In this document: positions 42,746 through 51,891 of the stretch, piece after piece
How positions within the stretch are numbered: the stretch's first letter is position 1
Layout of the letters: each line of letters opens with the position of its first letter
DNA from: Lachnospiraceae bacterium
GTDB lineage: Bacteria > Bacillota > Clostridia > Lachnospirales > Lachnospiraceae
Reading direction: 5' to 3'
NCBI GenBank assembly: GCA_017622795.1
Contig: JAGAQI010000028.1
Coordinates: forward strand, 1-51,891
DNA: 51,891 bases
The notes under the pieces: model-generated
What the model saw: the letters and a program-made list of their open reading frames with translations, nothing else
Told to the model about the DNA's origin: nothing
Databases searched by the model: none
Made by a program: the position numbers and the translations under genes

Positions 42746-44413
42746 TTAGAATAATCCGGTGATATTTCCGTCAACAACATCAATTGCTTCTGCAGCCGGA
42801 ACCTTTGGCAGACCAGGCATCTGGATAATGGTACCTGTAATTGCTACCAGGAAGCCTGCACCGGCATTGATATACGCCTCACGAATGTTGATGTTAAAGC
42901 CTTCCGGACGTCCGAGAAGCTTTGGATCATCAGACAAAGAATACTGATTCTTTGCCAAACAAACCGGAACGTTCTTAAATCCAAGCTCTTCCAGTTTTTT
43001 AATTGCCTTTAAGGCCGCAGGATCATAGGTAACGGAAGCCGCACCGTAAATTTCCTTTGCTACGGTTTCAATCTTTTCGGTTAAGCTTGCTTCATCTTCA
43101 TAAAGGACCTTAAAATCAGATGTTTTATTTTCTAAAGTATCTAAAATACAATTTGCCAGCTCGATACCGCCTTCGCCGCCCTTTTCCCATACTTCGGAAA
43201 GAGCAAAGGTACAGCCTCTGGCTTCACAAAATTCCTTAACAAAAGCAAGTTCTGCATCGGAATCCGTCATAAACCGGTTTAAAGTAACAATAACCGGAAC
43301 CTGATATTTCTGAAGGTTTTCGATATGCTTTTCCAAGTTTACGATACCCTTCTTTAATGCATCTAAGTTCTCTGCTGCAAGCTCTGTTTTTGGTACACCG
43401 CCGTTATACTTTAATGCACGTACGGTAGCGACCAGAACAACCGCATCCGGTTTTAATCCGGCCATACGGCACTTAATATCAAAGAATTTTTCTGCACCAA
43501 GGTCTGCACCAAAGCCGGCTTCGGTAATAACGTAATCTGCCAGTTTTAATGCCGCCTTTGTAGCACGGATACTGTTACATCCATGTGCAATATTTGCAAA
43601 CGGACCACCATGTACAATGGCCGGTGTATGCTCTAATGTCTGGATTAAGTTTGGCTGCAGAGCGTCCTTCAGCAATGCTGCCATGGAACCTACTGCCTTT
43701 AAATCCGCAGCAGTAACAGGTTCCCCGGCATAGGTATATGCAACAATAATTTTAGAAAGACGGTTCTTTAAGTCATCCATATCTTCTGCAAGACATAAAA
43801 TCGCCATAATTTCTGTTGCTACAGAAATTACAAAATGATCTTCCCTTACTACACCATCTGACTTTTTGCCAAGACCAACGGTAATGTTTCTTAAAGCACG
43901 GTCATTCATATCAAGACATCTCTTCCAAACAATCTGTTTTGGATCGATATTTAACGCATTACCTTGGAAGATGTGGTTATCTAACATAGCTGCCAGTAAA
44001 TTGTTAGCGGAGGTAATTGCATGAAAATCGCCGGTAAAATGCAGGTTTAAGTCTTCCATAGGAACAACCTGGGCATATCCGCCGCCGGATGCACCACCCT
44101 TAATACCGAAACATGGGCCGAGAGACGGCTCACGAAGTGCTAAAACTGCTTTTTTACCAAGACGTCCGAATGCCTCACCAATACCGATGGAGGTGGTGGT
44201 TTTTCCTTCTCCTGCAGGGGTTGGATTAATTGCAGTAACTAAAACCAATTTACCATTCGGATTATTCTTGGTTTTTTCCATTAATTCTTCTGAAATTTTA
44301 GCCTTGTACTTTCCGTAAAGTTCTAAATCATCCTCGCAAATTCCAAGGAGTGCTGCCACTTCTTTGATTGGCTTTAAGGTAGCTTCCTGTGCAATCTGAA
44401 TATCTGTTTTCAT
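42746..44413 (-). CDS. fhs: Formate-tetrahydrofolate ligase
   Basis: A 555-residue enzyme that makes 10-formyl-tetrahydrofolate from formate, THF and ATP. It has the P-loop [13 protein letters not shown] at 65-77 and strong family segments ([35 protein letters not shown]). It supplies one-carbon units, often large in acetogens and gut Lachnospiraceae. GGAGG lies six bases before the ATG at 44413. It has its own promoter. Confidence 0.97.
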   Translation of the reverse strand: MKTDIQIAQEATLKPIKEVAALLGICEDDLELYGKYKAKISEELMEKTKNNPNGKLVLVTAINPTPAGEGKTTTSIGIGEAFGRLGKKAVLALREPSLGPCFGIKGGASGGGYAQVVPMEDLNLHFTGDFHAITSANNLLAAMLDNHIFQGNALNIDPKQIVWKRCLDMNDRALRNITVGLGKKSDGVVREDHFVISVATEIMAILCLAEDMDDLKNRLSKIIVAYTYAGEPVTAADLKAVGSMAALLKDALQPNLIQTLEHTPAIVHGGPFANIAHGCNSIRATKAALKLADYVITEAGFGADLGAEKFFDIKCRMAGLKPDAVVLVATVRALKYNGGVPKTELAAENLDALKKGIVNLEKHIENLQKYQVPVIVTLNRFMTDSDAELAFVKEFCEARGCTFALSEVWEKGGEGGIELANCILDTLENKTSDFKVLYEDEASLTEKIETVAKEIYGAASVTYDPAALKAIKKLEELGFKNVPVCLAKNQYSLSDDPKLLGRPEGFNINIREAYINAGAGFLVAITGTIIQMPGLPKVPAAEAIDVVDGNITGLF

Positions 44414-44463
44414 CAGAATCCTCCATTTCGTACTTAATGAGTACATTTTATTCTATATTTTGT

Positions 44464-44492
44464 AGTATAACAGACTCTACAAAAAAACTCAA
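44464..44492 (-). promoter_or_regulatory. Sigma-A type promoter of fhs
   Basis: TTGAGT (44492-44487) and TATACT (44469-44464) are spaced by 17 bases, the first six being a T run. It lies just after the ftsK stop. No terminator for ftsK is visible in this gap, so some read-through is possible. Confidence 0.78.
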
Positions 44493-44497
44493 GCAAA

Positions 44498-47461
44498 TTA
44501 CTGACCGCCCGACAAATAGTTTTCAAATTCTTCAGCAGTCATTAAAATCTTACGAGGTTTTGTACCTTCCTCCGGTCCTACAACTCCTGCTTCCGACAGC
44601 TGGTCCATAATTCTGGCAGCCCGGTTAAAACCGATTTTATATACTCTTTGCAACATACCAATGGATGCTTTATCTTTTTCGATAATGAACCTTCCGGCTT
44701 CTGCAAAATATTCATCCTTACCATTGTCATTAGAAGCTGCCGCCGATGTACTGCCGGACGCTTCTACGGTAACACCACTTGCAATCTTCTTGGAAATCTC
44801 ATCGTTATATCCGACAATCCCCGGATTTTGCCCTTTCAGGAATTCTACCACACTATTTACTTCCTTATCAGAAACAAAAGCACCCTGGATACGTACCGGC
44901 TTCGGATAACCGGACGGATAGAACAACATATCACCCTTACCAAGCAGTTTTTCTGCTCCGACAGAGTCCAGAATGGTTCTGGAGTCCACACCGGAAGAAA
45001 CTGCAAACGCCACACGGGACGGTACATTTGCCTTAATCAAACCAGTAATAACATTCACCGATGGACGCTGGGTTGCAATAATCAAATGAATGCCTGCTGC
45101 TCTTGCCAGCTGCGCCAAACGGCAGATGGCATCCTCCACTTCACCGGGAGCAACCATCATCAGATCGGCAAGCTCGTCCACAATAATAACAATCTGTGGC
45201 ATTGTCTGGAATTTTTCGTCCGTATGTCCTTCTTTTGCCGCTTCTTCAATTCTTGCATTATAACCCTTTAAATCACGGACACCGAGAGCCGCAAATTTTT
45301 CATAGCGTTCCATCATTTCCGCTACTGCCCAATTTAGTGCCGCTGACGCCTTTTTAGGGTCGGTAACTACCGGAATTAATAAATGCGGAATACCGTTGTA
45401 CACGCTAAGTTCCACTACCTTAGGGTCAACCATAATAAGCTTTACATCATTCGGATGAGCTTTATACAGTATGCTCATGATAATTGTGTTAATACATACG
45501 GATTTACCGGAACCGGTAGCACCCGCAATAAGCACATGGGGCATTTTTGCAATATCTGCCACAATATTTTGTCCGCCAATGTCTTTACCAACGGTAAACG
45601 CAATATTGGAAGAATGATTTACAAATTCCGGTGATTCTATCAGCTCTCTGAGAAGTACTGCCGTATTTTCCTTGTTCGGAACTTCAATACCAACGGCCGC
45701 CTTACCCGGAATCGGAGCTTCGATTCGTACATCCGCTGCTGCAAGATTTAATTTAATATCATCCGCCAGACCGGTAATCTTACTTACCTTAACACCCTGT
45801 TCCGGTTGCAATTCATATCTTGTAACCGACGGACCGCGACTCACGTTGTTAATAGTAACACGAACACCAAAGCTCTCCAGGGTATTCTTTAATTTATCTG
45901 CAGTCTGGATAAGTTCTTCTTCAGAATTTCCGGATGACTTATGAACCGGACGGGACAACAGCTCAATTGGCGGAAATTGATATTCCGGAAGTTTTTCTTC
46001 CTGGGAAGCTTCTGCTTCTTCCGCTACCTTTGCAATATCTTCCGCTGTGGCCTTATTTGCTGCCTTAATCTCTTCCAGTTCCTTCTTTTCTTCAGCCGGT
46101 ATTTTAGGGGTTCCTACACCATAAGCAGCATGGGCAAACGCTTCCTTTGCCTTAGGATTCTCCGGTTGGCGTTTGTCCTGTAATGATGCTTCTGAAAAGC
46201 TTGGTTCAAACGGCTCATCTGCTTTTTTTGATTCTACTGCCACAGGGGTTACCTGAATCACCGGTGCAGGCTTACGGATTGGTGTAACTTCACGGATTGG
46301 CGAAACTTCACGGATTGGCGAAACTTCACGGATGGATGAACTCTGACCTGCGAGGTCAAATTTTTTACGAAGTTCCTCCTCATAAATGCTGTTAACTGCT
46401 TCCATAGTGTCCTTGGAGGGCTGAAAGTTTCCGGTATAAATCAATTCTTCGGTTTCTTTATCCATAGGAACCTGTTCTTTTACACCGACCGAATTATCTA
46501 CACCTGTAGACTCTTCTTTTCCCGCCGGTGCCGTCTTTGAAAAACCGCCAAAAAAATTGCGTTCCAAAACTTTTTTCGGAGCTTCTTCCTTCACGCTTTC
46601 CGTCGGAAGAAGAAAGCTTTGGGCTTTACTGCGTTGTTCCTGTTCTTCCCGCATAACACGCAGTTGTTCTTCCCTCTGAATCAATTGCTCTTCTCTTAAT
46701 ATGCGCTGTTCTTCGCGAAGCACCTGACGCTCTTCTGCACGGATTTTATGCAATTCTTTTTGTTTTTCCATTTCTTTGCCGCTTACTTCGGCAATAAGCG
46801 CAAATAATGCTTTTCCGGTTAAAACCATAAGGGAAAGAATTGCCAATGCTATCAATACTACATAACTGCCTACTTTACCAAATAATGGAATCAAGAGCCA
46901 ACATACAGCACCGCCAAGCAACCCTCCACCGGTTTTATTTTCTGCGCAAAGTTTATAATATTCTAATAGTTCTACATTTGTAGTCTTGCCCAATACCAGT
47001 TGCAATATAGCCGCAATCACAACAAACAAGCCAACGGACGCCACCAGCTTTACGATATAGCGTTTGTTATCCTTCTTATTTGCGAGATAAAAAGCAATAC
47101 CAAAAAACAAAAAGAACGGAATTATATAAGCCAATATGCCGAATAAGCCAAACGTAACCTGATTAATTACTTCTCCGACTTTTCCGCTCAAACTGAAATT
47201 ACTTAAAAACAGCAAAATAGAAACTACCAAAGTAATTAAAAGAACCAGTTCATTATTTAACTCCGGTACTAATTCCTCTTTCACTGCCGGTTTTACCGCA
47301 GCAGATTTTGTTTTTGGTGCATGTTTCGTTGCAGATTTTTTTGCCTGTGTTGTTCCTCTTTTTGCACCTGATGAATTTGAGCCGGTTGTCTTTTTTGCTG
47401 TAGTAGTCTTTTTAGCACCGGTAGATGTTTTACCGGTTTTTGTTGATTTTTTTGCCGCCAT
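44498..47461 (-). CDS. FtsK/SpoIIIE DNA translocase
   Basis: A 987-residue protein, longer than SpoIIIE. Residues 1-65 are a Lys/Thr/Ala/Ser-rich, histone-H1-like tail. About four transmembrane helices lie at 70-225. A charged helix rich in REEQ repeats follows (about 230-280), and then a long linker with SPIREV repeats (378-397). The motor has Walker A GATGSGKS at 647-654 and Walker [12 protein letters not shown] at 758-768. The C-terminal gamma winged helix covers about 920-985. It pumps chromosomal DNA through the septum during division or sporulation. The start has AAAGG and follows the HD-GYP gene by two bases. Confidence 0.94.
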   Translation of the reverse strand: MAAKKSTKTGKTSTGAKKTTTAKKTTGSNSSGAKRGTTQAKKSATKHAPKTKSAAVKPAVKEELVPELNNELVLLITLVVSILLFLSNFSLSGKVGEVINQVTFGLFGILAYIIPFFLFFGIAFYLANKKDNKRYIVKLVASVGLFVVIAAILQLVLGKTTNVELLEYYKLCAENKTGGGLLGGAVCWLLIPLFGKVGSYVVLIALAILSLMVLTGKALFALIAEVSGKEMEKQKELHKIRAEERQVLREEQRILREEQLIQREEQLRVMREEQEQRSKAQSFLLPTESVKEEAPKKVLERNFFGGFSKTAPAGKEESTGVDNSVGVKEQVPMDKETEELIYTGNFQPSKDTMEAVNSIYEEELRKKFDLAGQSSSIREVSPIREVSPIREVTPIRKPAPVIQVTPVAVESKKADEPFEPSFSEASLQDKRQPENPKAKEAFAHAAYGVGTPKIPAEEKKELEEIKAANKATAEDIAKVAEEAEASQEEKLPEYQFPPIELLSRPVHKSSGNSEEELIQTADKLKNTLESFGVRVTINNVSRGPSVTRYELQPEQGVKVSKITGLADDIKLNLAAADVRIEAPIPGKAAVGIEVPNKENTAVLLRELIESPEFVNHSSNIAFTVGKDIGGQNIVADIAKMPHVLIAGATGSGKSVCINTIIMSILYKAHPNDVKLIMVDPKVVELSVYNGIPHLLIPVVTDPKKASAALNWAVAEMMERYEKFAALGVRDLKGYNARIEEAAKEGHTDEKFQTMPQIVIIVDELADLMMVAPGEVEDAICRLAQLARAAGIHLIIATQRPSVNVITGLIKANVPSRVAFAVSSGVDSRTILDSVGAEKLLGKGDMLFYPSGYPKPVRIQGAFVSDKEVNSVVEFLKGQNPGIVGYNDEISKKIASGVTVEASGSTSAAASNDNGKDEYFAEAGRFIIEKDKASIGMLQRVYKIGFNRAARIMDQLSEAGVVGPEEGTKPRKILMTAEEFENYLSGGQ
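46287..46340 (-). repeat. Tandem 18-bp repeat within ftsK
   Basis: Three 18-base units lie head to tail, ACTTCACGGATTGGCGAA on the plus strand. The first two are identical and the third has three changes at its end. A further degenerate unit lies at 46269-46286. They encode the SPIREV hexapeptides of the linker. Such an array is prone to copy-number change. Confidence 0.9.
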
Positions 47462-47463
47462 TT

Positions 47464-48858
47464 CTACAGACCTTTCTCTTTATTTTCTTCTAAATATTCT
47501 TCAAACAGTTTTACTAAAGCCGGATCAAACTGGCTTCCTGCAAATTTACGCAGTTCATCTACGGCAATCTCCTCCGAAACCGCCCCTTTATAACGCTGGT
47601 CATTAATCATGACATCATATGCATCTACAATCGCATGAACTCTCGATACCAAAGGAATTTCCTCTTTCGTAAGTCCGTACGGATAACCGCTTCCGTCATA
47701 GTTTTCATGATGGTATAATACCAAATCCGAAATATCATATTCCAACTGCATATTAGAAACAATCTGATGACCTGCAATAGAATGCAGTTTTACAATGTCA
47801 AGTTCATCTCTTGTAATCAATGCCGCACGGCTCCATACTTCTTCTCGTGTTTTTACTCTTCCTATATCGTGATAAGTACATAACAAATCAAGCTTTTGCT
47901 TGTCTGCAACATCCAGTCCGAGCTTTTCTGCCATACCGGACGCTAATATCTTAATACGGTTTACATGATCCAAGGATTCATATTCATTCCGGAAATATTC
48001 CTCCGTCAATGCCATGGTCATTTCTCTTCTTTGTTCCACTCCGTATTTTCCTTTTTTCAGAAGTAAATCCATTGCTGCATATTTAATATATTCCTCGGTG
48101 GATACAGCAGTGTTTTCTCTTCTTGCAATACCAAAATTAAGAAAAACAGGAACATTTTCCAAACCACGCTTTTTTAATTTGCGAGAAGCAGTAGAAAGAT
48201 ATAAAAGCATCTGCTCTTCGGTAATGTTTCTAGCAACTATTGTCGTACAATCATCATCTGCATAAGAAATCAGAGTGTCTTCCGGAAGCACATCCCGAAG
48301 TTCTTCTGACATTTTGGAAATGACACCGTTCGTAATGTTTTTATCATAAAAAGAGTTTAACAGCTTTAATCCGGCTATATTGCAAATTGCCACAATATAT
48401 TCACCCGGTTCAGAATCCCACTCGGCGAGCTTGTTTGCAAACACTCTACTTGTGTAGAATCCCGTAAGCTGATCATAGGCAGACATATTTTCCAACGCAT
48501 TGTACATCATTTTCTGCTTTGTAATGTCTTTAAATGAATAGACCCTGCCCATATAACCTTTGCGGGTACTGTGAATCTTTTGTACGGTAAAATGATAGCT
48601 AATGGTTGCATAATCTTTTTGCAACACAACTTCCCGATTGATTTTTGGATTCGGATTATCTTCATACGTCAGCTGTAGAATATTGGTTTCAAAGTATTTC
48701 CGTGTCATTACTTCTTCATCTTTTTTACTCAGACAAAACTTTTCCGCAGCTTCCTGATTAAAATCAGCCAGCAAATCTTTTTTATCAAAAAACAAAACCG
48801 GCTCCTGTAATGTATCTGCCAAAAGATATCTTGCCCGCTTACGCAACAACTCGTTCAT
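47464..48858 (-). CDS. HD-GYP domain protein with PAS-like and degenerate GGDEF domains
   Basis: A 464-residue protein. A PAS-like N-terminus (about 1-120) ends in [12 protein letters not shown]. The GGDEF domain (about 125-275) has YADDDC at 199-204 in place of GGDEF, so cyclase activity is unlikely. The HD-GYP domain (about 295-455) keeps His330-Asp331, HSIAGH near 359, [11 protein letters not shown] at 383-393 and the later VDAYD. HD-GYP proteins hydrolyse c-di-GMP. No membrane segment is present. It lies just upstream of ftsK, with a GGGGAGG ribosome site. Catalytic competence is probable, not proven. Confidence 0.88.
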   Translation of the reverse strand: MNELLRKRARYLLADTLQEPVLFFDKKDLLADFNQEAAEKFCLSKKDEEVMTRKYFETNILQLTYEDNPNPKINREVVLQKDYATISYHFTVQKIHSTRKGYMGRVYSFKDITKQKMMYNALENMSAYDQLTGFYTSRVFANKLAEWDSEPGEYIVAICNIAGLKLLNSFYDKNITNGVISKMSEELRDVLPEDTLISYADDDCTTIVARNITEEQMLLYLSTASRKLKKRGLENVPVFLNFGIARRENTAVSTEEYIKYAAMDLLLKKGKYGVEQRREMTMALTEEYFRNEYESLDHVNRIKILASGMAEKLGLDVADKQKLDLLCTYHDIGRVKTREEVWSRAALITRDELDIVKLHSIAGHQIVSNMQLEYDISDLVLYHHENYDGSGYPYGLTKEEIPLVSRVHAIVDAYDVMINDQRYKGAVSEEIAVDELRKFAGSQFDPALVKLFEEYLEENKEKGL

Positions 48859-48912
48859 ACTTTCCTCCCCGGAATCCTTCCCTGTTTCTCATCTGTTTCC
48901 TATAGCCTTATT

Positions 48913-50181
48913 TTACTTAATACAAGCAAATGCCTGTTCTAAATCCTCCAGAATATCTGCCAAATCTTCAATACCGATAGACATTCTTACCAAATCTGCG
49001 CTTACACCTGCTGCGATCAGCTGTTCATCCGTAAGCTGACGGTGGGTTGTGCTTGCAGGATGCAACACGCTGGTTCTAGCATCTGCCACATGAACTACAA
49101 TAGCGGCCAGCTTTAAGCTGTCCATAAACTTCATTGCTGCTTCTCTGCCGCCCTTGACACCAAAAGCAATAACGCCGCTGGTGCCTGCCGGTAAATACTT
49201 GGAAGCAAGACCATTATATTTGTTGCTTTCTAAGCCCGGATAATTTACCCAGGACACATTTTCATTCTTTTCCAACCACTTTGCAACGGCAAGTGCATTC
49301 GCACTGTGACGCTCCATGCGAAGATGCAATGTTTCTAAGCCAAGATTTAAGTAAAATGCATTTTGAGGAGCCGGTGTGGAACCTAAGTCTCTCATTAACT
49401 GTACTCTTGCCTTTGTAATATAAGCCGCTTTTCCGCAATCTCTGGTATAAACCATTCCGTGGTAGGACTCATCCGGTGTGGAAAGACCCGGAAACTTACC
49501 GTTATCCCAATTAAAGTTACCACTATCGACGATAACACCGCCAAGAGCAGTTGCATGACCGTCAAGGTACTTAGAAGTAGAATGTACCACGATATCTGCA
49601 CCGAATTCGAACGGACGGCAAAGCATTGGTGTAGCAAAGGTATTATCCACAATGAGCGGAATGCCGTTAGCATGGGCAACCTTAGCAAATTTTTCAATAT
49701 CACAAACGACTAAGGAAGGATTAGATAAGGTTTCGGAGAAAATTAACTTGGTGTTCTCTTTTACTTCCTTCTGTAAATCTTCAGCAGAAATATCCGGATC
49801 AACGAAAGTTACATCGATACCGAACTTTTTAAAAGTAACGGAAAACAGGTTCATCGTGCCGCCGTAAATTGCAGCGGTGGAAATCATGTGGTCACCTGCT
49901 TCACAAATATTCATAACAGAAATTAAAGATGCTGCCTGTCCGGAGGAAGTGCACATCGCACCGATACCGCCTTCTAACATAGCGATCTTCTTTTCCACAA
50001 CATCTACCGTTGGATTTGCAATTCTGGTATAGAAAAAACCGTCTTCTTCTAAGTCAAACAGCTTACCAACGGTTTCGCTGCTGTCATACTTATATGTAGT
50101 GCTTTGACAAATTGGTGTAACTCTTGGCTCACCGTTTTTTGGTTCGTATCCACCCTGGACACACATTGTATTTTTTCTCAT
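48913..50181 (-). CDS. metY: O-acetylhomoserine aminocarboxypropyltransferase (sulfhydrylase)
   Basis: A 422-residue PLP enzyme of the Cys/Met metabolism family. The PLP lysine is Lys204 in VVHSTSKYLDGHATALGG. Other family segments are TPICQSTTYKYDSSETVGKL, RIANPTVDVVEKKIA and LHPASTTHRQL. The length and these signatures fit MetY, which makes homocysteine from O-acetylhomoserine and sulfide. Cystathionine gamma-synthase, usually nearer 380 residues, is less likely. It has its own promoter and a GGGAGG ribosome site. Confidence 0.92.
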   Translation of the reverse strand: MRKNTMCVQGGYEPKNGEPRVTPICQSTTYKYDSSETVGKLFDLEEDGFFYTRIANPTVDVVEKKIAMLEGGIGAMCTSSGQAASLISVMNICEAGDHMISTAAIYGGTMNLFSVTFKKFGIDVTFVDPDISAEDLQKEVKENTKLIFSETLSNPSLVVCDIEKFAKVAHANGIPLIVDNTFATPMLCRPFEFGADIVVHSTSKYLDGHATALGGVIVDSGNFNWDNGKFPGLSTPDESYHGMVYTRDCGKAAYITKARVQLMRDLGSTPAPQNAFYLNLGLETLHLRMERHSANALAVAKWLEKNENVSWVNYPGLESNKYNGLASKYLPAGTSGVIAFGVKGGREAAMKFMDSLKLAAIVVHVADARTSVLHPASTTHRQLTDEQLIAAGVSADLVRMSIGIEDLADILEDLEQAFACIK

Positions 50182-50229
50182 AATAAATCCTCCCGATTTT
50201 CCTTTTTATTCTCCTTAAAAATCAATTTA

Positions 50230-50254
50230 TGGGAGAAGTGCATACACTTCCCCA
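50230..50254 (-). other. Hairpin in the metY leader
   Basis: GGGGAAGTG on the transcript pairs with CACTTCTCC in a 9-bp stem (one G-T wobble) with the loop TATG. It lies about 50 bases before the ATG. Only a mixed AT stretch follows, so it is not an obvious terminator. I do not see a SAM or T-box riboswitch; the leader is too short for one. Confidence 0.5.
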
Positions 50255-50275
50255 CATTAAATTTATCTATTTACT

Positions 50276-50304
50276 ATTGTAAAGTATCACACTTTTATAG
50301 TCAA
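50276..50304 (-). promoter_or_regulatory. Sigma-A type promoter of metY
   Basis: TTGACT (50304-50299) and TACAAT (50281-50276) are spaced by exactly 17 bases on the minus strand, close to the vegetative consensus. Transcription would start near 50269, giving a leader of about 88 bases. Confidence 0.82.
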
Positions 50305-50330
50305 GTAAAAATCTCTGATTTTATGCTACT

Positions 50331-51602
50331 TTAACGCCATCTTTTCTTCACTTTTTCCGCTTCTTTTCCAATGTCTCCTACCAAACAGACCCCTGCTTTT
50401 GATAAATCAAAATATTTTTCGCCAAACATACGGATATCCTCTGCGGAAACACCGGAAAGCTTCTCTAAAGTTTCGTCTAACGTTACAACTCTTCCGTGCA
50501 TCAGTAATGCTTTGGCATTTCGCTCCATCCGGTTTCTGGCACTTTCGCTGCCCATTATCATTTCAATGCGAAGCTGGGTATACAGACTATTAAGTTCCTC
50601 TTTTGAAATAGCCTTTGCAGAAAAATCTTTCAGGATTTCATCCAGTTTTTCATAAACAGTCAAAGCATTTGCCGGATTTACAATCACATCAATATGGAAC
50701 AATCCCGCATAACGGTACAAGCTGGAATAGGAATACACGGAATACGCAAGTCCAAGCTCCTCTCTTACCTGCTGGAATAAATAAGAGTTGTTGCTTCCGC
50801 CAAGCAGGGCGTTGGCCATAATCTGCACATGGCGCTCCTCATCCCGTTCATCCATGGTAGGGAAAGCAAGATTCATATAAAGCTGTTCCACATCCTTTTT
50901 CCGCTCGCAAAGACAGCGGGTAAACTCCGGCACCGTATCTGCGTCCGTATTGGCATTTTTCCCGGTTCCAAACCGTGGAATTGCTGCAAAATAACGGTTT
51001 AAATTTGAAATAACCTCTTGTTCTTCAAAATTTCCCGCAATGGAAATTACCATGTTGCTTCCGCAATAATGGAGCTTCATATAGTCCACAATCTGCTCCC
51101 TTGTCATGGCGGAAACCACGTTCTTTTCCCCGGAAATAATATATCCAAGCGCATGATTCTTCCAGACATTCTTCTGGAGCAGCTCATGCACCAGGTCCTC
51201 CGGCGAATCGTCGTACATATCGATTTCTTCTAAAATAACTCCAAGTTCCTTTTGAAGCGGTTCTTCCTCAAAGGTGGAGTTTTGTAACATATCTCCCACC
51301 AGTTCCATCATCTTTGGCAGGTATTCCGTTAATGTTACCCCGTAAAAAGCGGTACATTCCTTTCCGGTAAAGGCATTTAACTGATCGCCAATGGCGGAAA
51401 TTTCGTCCGCCAGCTGCTTGGCACTTCTGGTTTTTGTGCCTTTAAACAAACAATGTTCAATCACATGGGAAATGCCGTTATTTTCTTCTGTTTCATTGAC
51501 GGAGCCTACTTTTACCCATACACCGAAGGATACTGTCCGTAAATGGTTCATCGGTTCCAATACAACCCGTATTCCGTTTTCAAGTTCTAAGGTTTTAATC
51601 AT
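50331..51602 (-). CDS. M16 family zinc peptidase (processing-peptidase-like)
   Basis: A 423-residue zinc peptidase. The inverted zinc motif HVIEH lies at 46-50 and the third ligand, Glu126, 76 residues after His50 (ILEEIDM), exactly the M16 spacing. The C-terminal half (about 225-420) is the second M16 domain with GGSNNSYLFQQVREELGLAY. It probably degrades peptides or processes exported proteins. The ATG at 51602 (MIKTLELENG) fits the family; a longer frame begins inside the pnp terminator and is rejected. Location after pnp is common in Firmicutes. Confidence 0.93.
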   Translation of the reverse strand: MIKTLELENGIRVVLEPMNHLRTVSFGVWVKVGSVNETEENNGISHVIEHCLFKGTKTRSAKQLADEISAIGDQLNAFTGKECTAFYGVTLTEYLPKMMELVGDMLQNSTFEEEPLQKELGVILEEIDMYDDSPEDLVHELLQKNVWKNHALGYIISGEKNVVSAMTREQIVDYMKLHYCGSNMVISIAGNFEEQEVISNLNRYFAAIPRFGTGKNANTDADTVPEFTRCLCERKKDVEQLYMNLAFPTMDERDEERHVQIMANALLGGSNNSYLFQQVREELGLAYSVYSYSSLYRYAGLFHIDVIVNPANALTVYEKLDEILKDFSAKAISKEELNSLYTQLRIEMIMGSESARNRMERNAKALLMHGRVVTLDETLEKLSGVSAEDIRMFGEKYFDLSKAGVCLVGDIGKEAEKVKKRWR

Positions 51603-51642
51603 GCTCAAACTTCTTTCACAACATATTTGGCAAATGCCGAAT

Positions 51643-51682
51643 AAAAAAGCAAGAGGCTGTTGCAAAATTTACAACAGCCCCT
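51643..51682 (-). terminator. Rho-independent terminator of pnp
   Basis: AGGGGCTGTTG (51682-51672 on the minus strand) and CAACAGCCTCT (51662-51652) form an 11-bp stem with a nine-base loop and one G-T pair. Three bases later a run of six T follows (51648-51643). It starts 13 bases after the pnp stop. Confidence 0.9.
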
Positions 51683-51695
51683 GAAAAAACTTAAA

Positions 51696-51891
51696 TTACT
51701 TTACATCCTTAATACTGAAGGATACTCTGCCCATCTTGTCCTTGCCAAGACAAACAGCCTTAACAACATCACCAAGGGTGAGTACATCTTCTACACGGTC
51801 AATTCTTTCCTTGGAAACCTTGGAAATATGAACCATAGCTTCCTTGCCAGGAGCGAACTCAAGGAAAGCACCAAATTCCTTAATGCTTACA
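51696..51891 (-). CDS. pnp: Polynucleotide phosphorylase, C-terminal S1 domain (runs off the window)
   Basis: Only the last 65 residues are present. They read as an S1 RNA-binding domain end: IKEFGAFLEFAPGKEAMVHI, then VSKERIDRVEDVLTLGD and GRVSFSIKDVK. This is typical for the PNPase C-terminus, and the downstream M16 peptidase is its usual neighbour. PNPase degrades RNA from the 3' end. Another S1-domain protein cannot be fully excluded from this fragment. Confidence 0.82.
   Translation of the reverse strand, partial: VSIKEFGAFLEFAPGKEAMVHISKVSKERIDRVEDVLTLGDVVKAVCLGKDKMGRVSFSIKDVK

Noticed and set aside
44648-45271. 207-residue plus-strand frame inside ftsK
   Set aside because: It lies antisense to the conserved motor domain and reads as Asn/His/Cys-rich shadow sequence.
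50307-50322. AAAATC/GATTTT hairpin after the M16 peptidase as a terminator
   Set aside because: The stem is almost all A-T and overlaps the metY promoter region; too weak to call.

Overview
The window reads as one end-to-end stretch of a motile, Gram-positive, anaerobic Firmicute chromosome, most likely a Lachnospiraceae member (Roseburia/Agathobacter/Lachnospira-like). The reasons are moderate GC (about 40% by eye), strong AGGAGG ribosome sites, FliY in place of FliN, CheC/CheD adaptation, CodY, formate-tetrahydrofolate ligase, a YlmC/YmxH sporulation-type gene, and Bacillus-like synteny codY-flgB...sigD-X-rpsB. Species cannot be fixed from sequence reading alone. All genes but one (ylmC, 41585-41878) lie on the minus strand, so the biology reads from high to low coordinates.

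51891-41000, housekeeping: the 3' end of pnp with its terminator; an M16 processing peptidase; metY (sulfur amino-acid metabolism) behind a clear promoter; an HD-GYP protein with a degenerate GGDEF domain; an FtsK/SpoIIIE DNA translocase with a long linker and an H1-like tail; fhs (one-carbon metabolism) with a TIM-barrel isomerase; the plus-strand ylmC; and nrdR, which ends in a strong terminator.

41000-35270: a comM-dprA-topA operon (DNA processing and topology) with its own promoter, followed by codY with its own promoter and a terminator.

35190-290: one giant fla/che operon of about 35 kb. In transcription order it holds flgB, flgC, fliE, fliF, fliG, fliH, fliI, fliJ, a MotE/YlxF-like gene, fliK, flgD, a TIGR02530-type gene, flgE, flbD/swrD, motA, motB, fliL, fliM, fliY, cheY, fliO, fliP, fliQ, fliR, flhB, flhA, flhF, flhG, a YcgR/PilZ gene, cheB, cheA, cheW, cheC, cheD, a small membrane protein, sigD, fapA, a small charged protein, a DUF6115/SwrB-like protein, and a membrane protein with a Pro/Thr stalk and a YceG/MltG-N-like C-terminus. 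It builds the rod base, MS ring, C ring, export gate, hook scaffold and stator, and includes the chemotaxis core and sigma-D. Filament, distal-rod, hook-filament junction and CheR genes are not here. The operon ends at a strong terminator, directly followed by a promoter, a structured leader and the start of rpsB.

I found no mobile element, CRISPR array, tRNA or rRNA, and no clearly new defence or biosynthetic system. The most interesting leads are the rpsB leader with mutually exclusive helices, possible CodY sites in front of codY and flgB, the three poorly characterised genes after sigD, an insertion inside the PilZ domain, stable hairpins at intra-operon gene junctions, and mini-ORFs coupled to sigD and flgE.
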